A program made the translations under genes and the position numbers. The notes below the pieces were generated by a model, which ran no database searches, was not told the DNA's origin, and worked only from the letters and a program-made list of their open reading frames with translations. Positions 4,630 to 5,353 of a stretch of DNA of 5,353 nt are shown one piece after another; the stretch's first letter is position 1, and each line of letters opens with the position of its first letter. The DNA is taken from contig JAFVHC010000335.1 in the NCBI GenBank assembly GCA_017474705.1, positions 1 to 5,353 of the forward strand, written 5' to 3'. This DNA is from Bacillota bacterium. GTDB lineage: Bacteria; Bacillota; Clostridia; Lachnospirales; Bianqueaceae.

Positions 4630-5353
4630 ATGAGCGATTGTATTTTCTGTAAGATCGTAGCGGGCGAGATCCCGAGCATGAGGATCTATGAAGATGATCT
4701 GACGCTTGCGTTTCTGGACGTGGCAAAGGATGTGGACGGTCACATCCTGGTGATCCCAAAAAAGCATTGTAAAAACATCCTGGACTGTGATGCTGAGGAC
4801 CTGTATGCGGTCATGCAGACAGTCAAGAAAGTGTCGCTGCATCTGACAGAGGACTGCGGATATGATGGTGTGAATCTCCTCAATGCCAGTGATGAGAGCG
4901 CGGGCCAGTCGGTGCCGCATTTCCACATCCACATCATACCCCGCAAACAAGAGGATGGGATCGATGCGTGGCCGGGGTTTGCAGGTGCGAAAGAGGAGCT
5001 GGACATTATGTTCCGGAAACTGAAAATGTCGTCATCGATCGTAAAGCCTATGATCATACGTCCCATGGCTCCCTCGGAATACCCGCTCCTGAAGACCTTC
5101 CTTTACGAGGCGCTCTTCGTGCCGGAAGGAGCGGAGCCGTTTCCGAAGGATATCATTTACAAGCCGGAACTGGTCATTTACTACAAAGATTTCGGTACCG
5201 GCCGGGCGGATCGCTGCCTCGTCGCGGAGGATGACGGAAAAGTAGTCGGCGCGGCATGGACGCGCCTCATGCATGATTATGGCTACGTGGATGATGAGAC
5301 GCCCTCTTTTTCTATTTCGCTGCTGCCCGAATATCGGGGCCGGGGCATCGGTA
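4630..5353 (+). CDS. HIT domain-GNAT domain fusion protein (3' end beyond window)
   Basis: An open frame with no stop for 241 codons to the window edge. Residues 1 to about 130 are a complete HIT-family hydrolase domain. MSDCIFCKIVAGEIPS carries the C4-x-x-C7 zinc pair, GHILVIPKKH has H46 as a likely third ligand, GYDGVNLLNASDESAGQSV follows, and the histidine triad H97-F-H99-I-H101-I-I-P is intact. Such proteins hydrolyse nucleoside phosphoramidates, aminoacyl-AMP or dinucleotides. After a short linker (K132-MSSSIVKP), a GNAT domain begins at about 141 (MIIRPMAPSEYPLLKTFLYEAL). It has a strand CLVAEDDGKVVGAAW (196-210) and motif A, SISLLPEYRGRGIG (228-241), with canonical R236-x-x-G-x-G. Motif B lies outside. 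Stand-alone HIT proteins end near 130-145 residues, so this is a full-length fusion rather than a domain fragment. An internal ATG (M133) exists, but no good ribosome binding site precedes it. The two domains are certain; the joint reaction is unknown. Confidence 0.92.
   Translation, partial: MSDCIFCKIVAGEIPSMRIYEDDLTLAFLDVAKDVDGHILVIPKKHCKNILDCDAEDLYAVMQTVKKVSLHLTEDCGYDGVNLLNASDESAGQSVPHFHIHIIPRKQEDGIDAWPGFAGAKEELDIMFRKLKMSSSIVKPMIIRPMAPSEYPLLKTFLYEALFVPEGAEPFPKDIIYKPELVIYYKDFGTGRADRCLVAEDDGKVVGAAWTRLMHDYGYVDDETPSFSISLLPEYRGRGIG

Noticed and set aside
4968..5234. Separate + strand frame of 88 codons near the end
   Set aside because: It overlaps the HIT-GNAT frame, which has clear domains on both sides of this stretch; the alternative frame has no recognisable motif.
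1..5353. CRISPR arrays, tRNA or rRNA genes, insertion sequences, attachment sites
   Set aside because: No regularly spaced repeats, tRNA-like cloverleaf, transposase motifs or terminal inverted repeats were seen by eye in the window.

Overview
The window looks like a chromosomal segment of a low-to-mid-GC Gram-positive bacterium of the Bacillota, probably a gut Clostridia or Erysipelotrichia type. The reasons are an LPXTG-anchored pilin with its own class C sortase, strong AGGAG-type ribosome binding sites before most genes, tight gene packing, and small accessory families (COG3603-like ACT protein, short flavodoxin, HIT, GNAT) typical of that phylum. The genus cannot be fixed from the sequence. 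All genes are on the + strand.

Layout. Positions 1-79 are a leader with an 8-bp inverted repeat. Then comes a SpaH/EbpB-type major pilin (80-1765) and an 80-base spacer with a strong GNRA-capped hairpin that has no T-tract. A class C sortase follows (1846-3180). It carries an unusual C-terminal domain of about 175 residues beyond its second membrane segment, predicted to be cytoplasmic. The sortase stop overlaps, as ATGA, the start of an ACT-domain protein (3177-3551), and two bases later a small flavodoxin-like protein begins (3554-3964). An intrinsic terminator (3982-4008) closes this unit.

A second unit starts from a good sigma-A-type promoter (4053-4081). Its short 5' leader can form a hairpin overlapping the ribosome binding site. 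It encodes a GNAT acetyltransferase (4131-4619) and, 10 bases further on, an open frame that runs off the window (4630-5353). That frame encodes a complete HIT (histidine triad) domain fused in frame to a second GNAT domain, cut by the window edge inside the acetyl-CoA loop.

How the genes work together. The pilin and sortase form a self-contained module for covalent pilus assembly; tip or minor pilins, if any, would lie upstream of the window. Why an ACT protein and a flavodoxin are translationally linked to the sortase is unclear. The sortase tail gives a possible cytoplasmic contact point, but this is speculation. The second unit joins a nucleotide-phosphoramidate-type hydrolase domain with two acetyltransferase domains. 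This is the same pair of activities known to detoxify aminoacyl-adenylate-like antibiotics such as microcin C, so a metabolite-repair or resistance role is a reasonable but untested idea.

Most noteworthy are the HIT-GNAT fusion, the sortase with a cytoplasmic extra domain, and two candidate RNA control hairpins.
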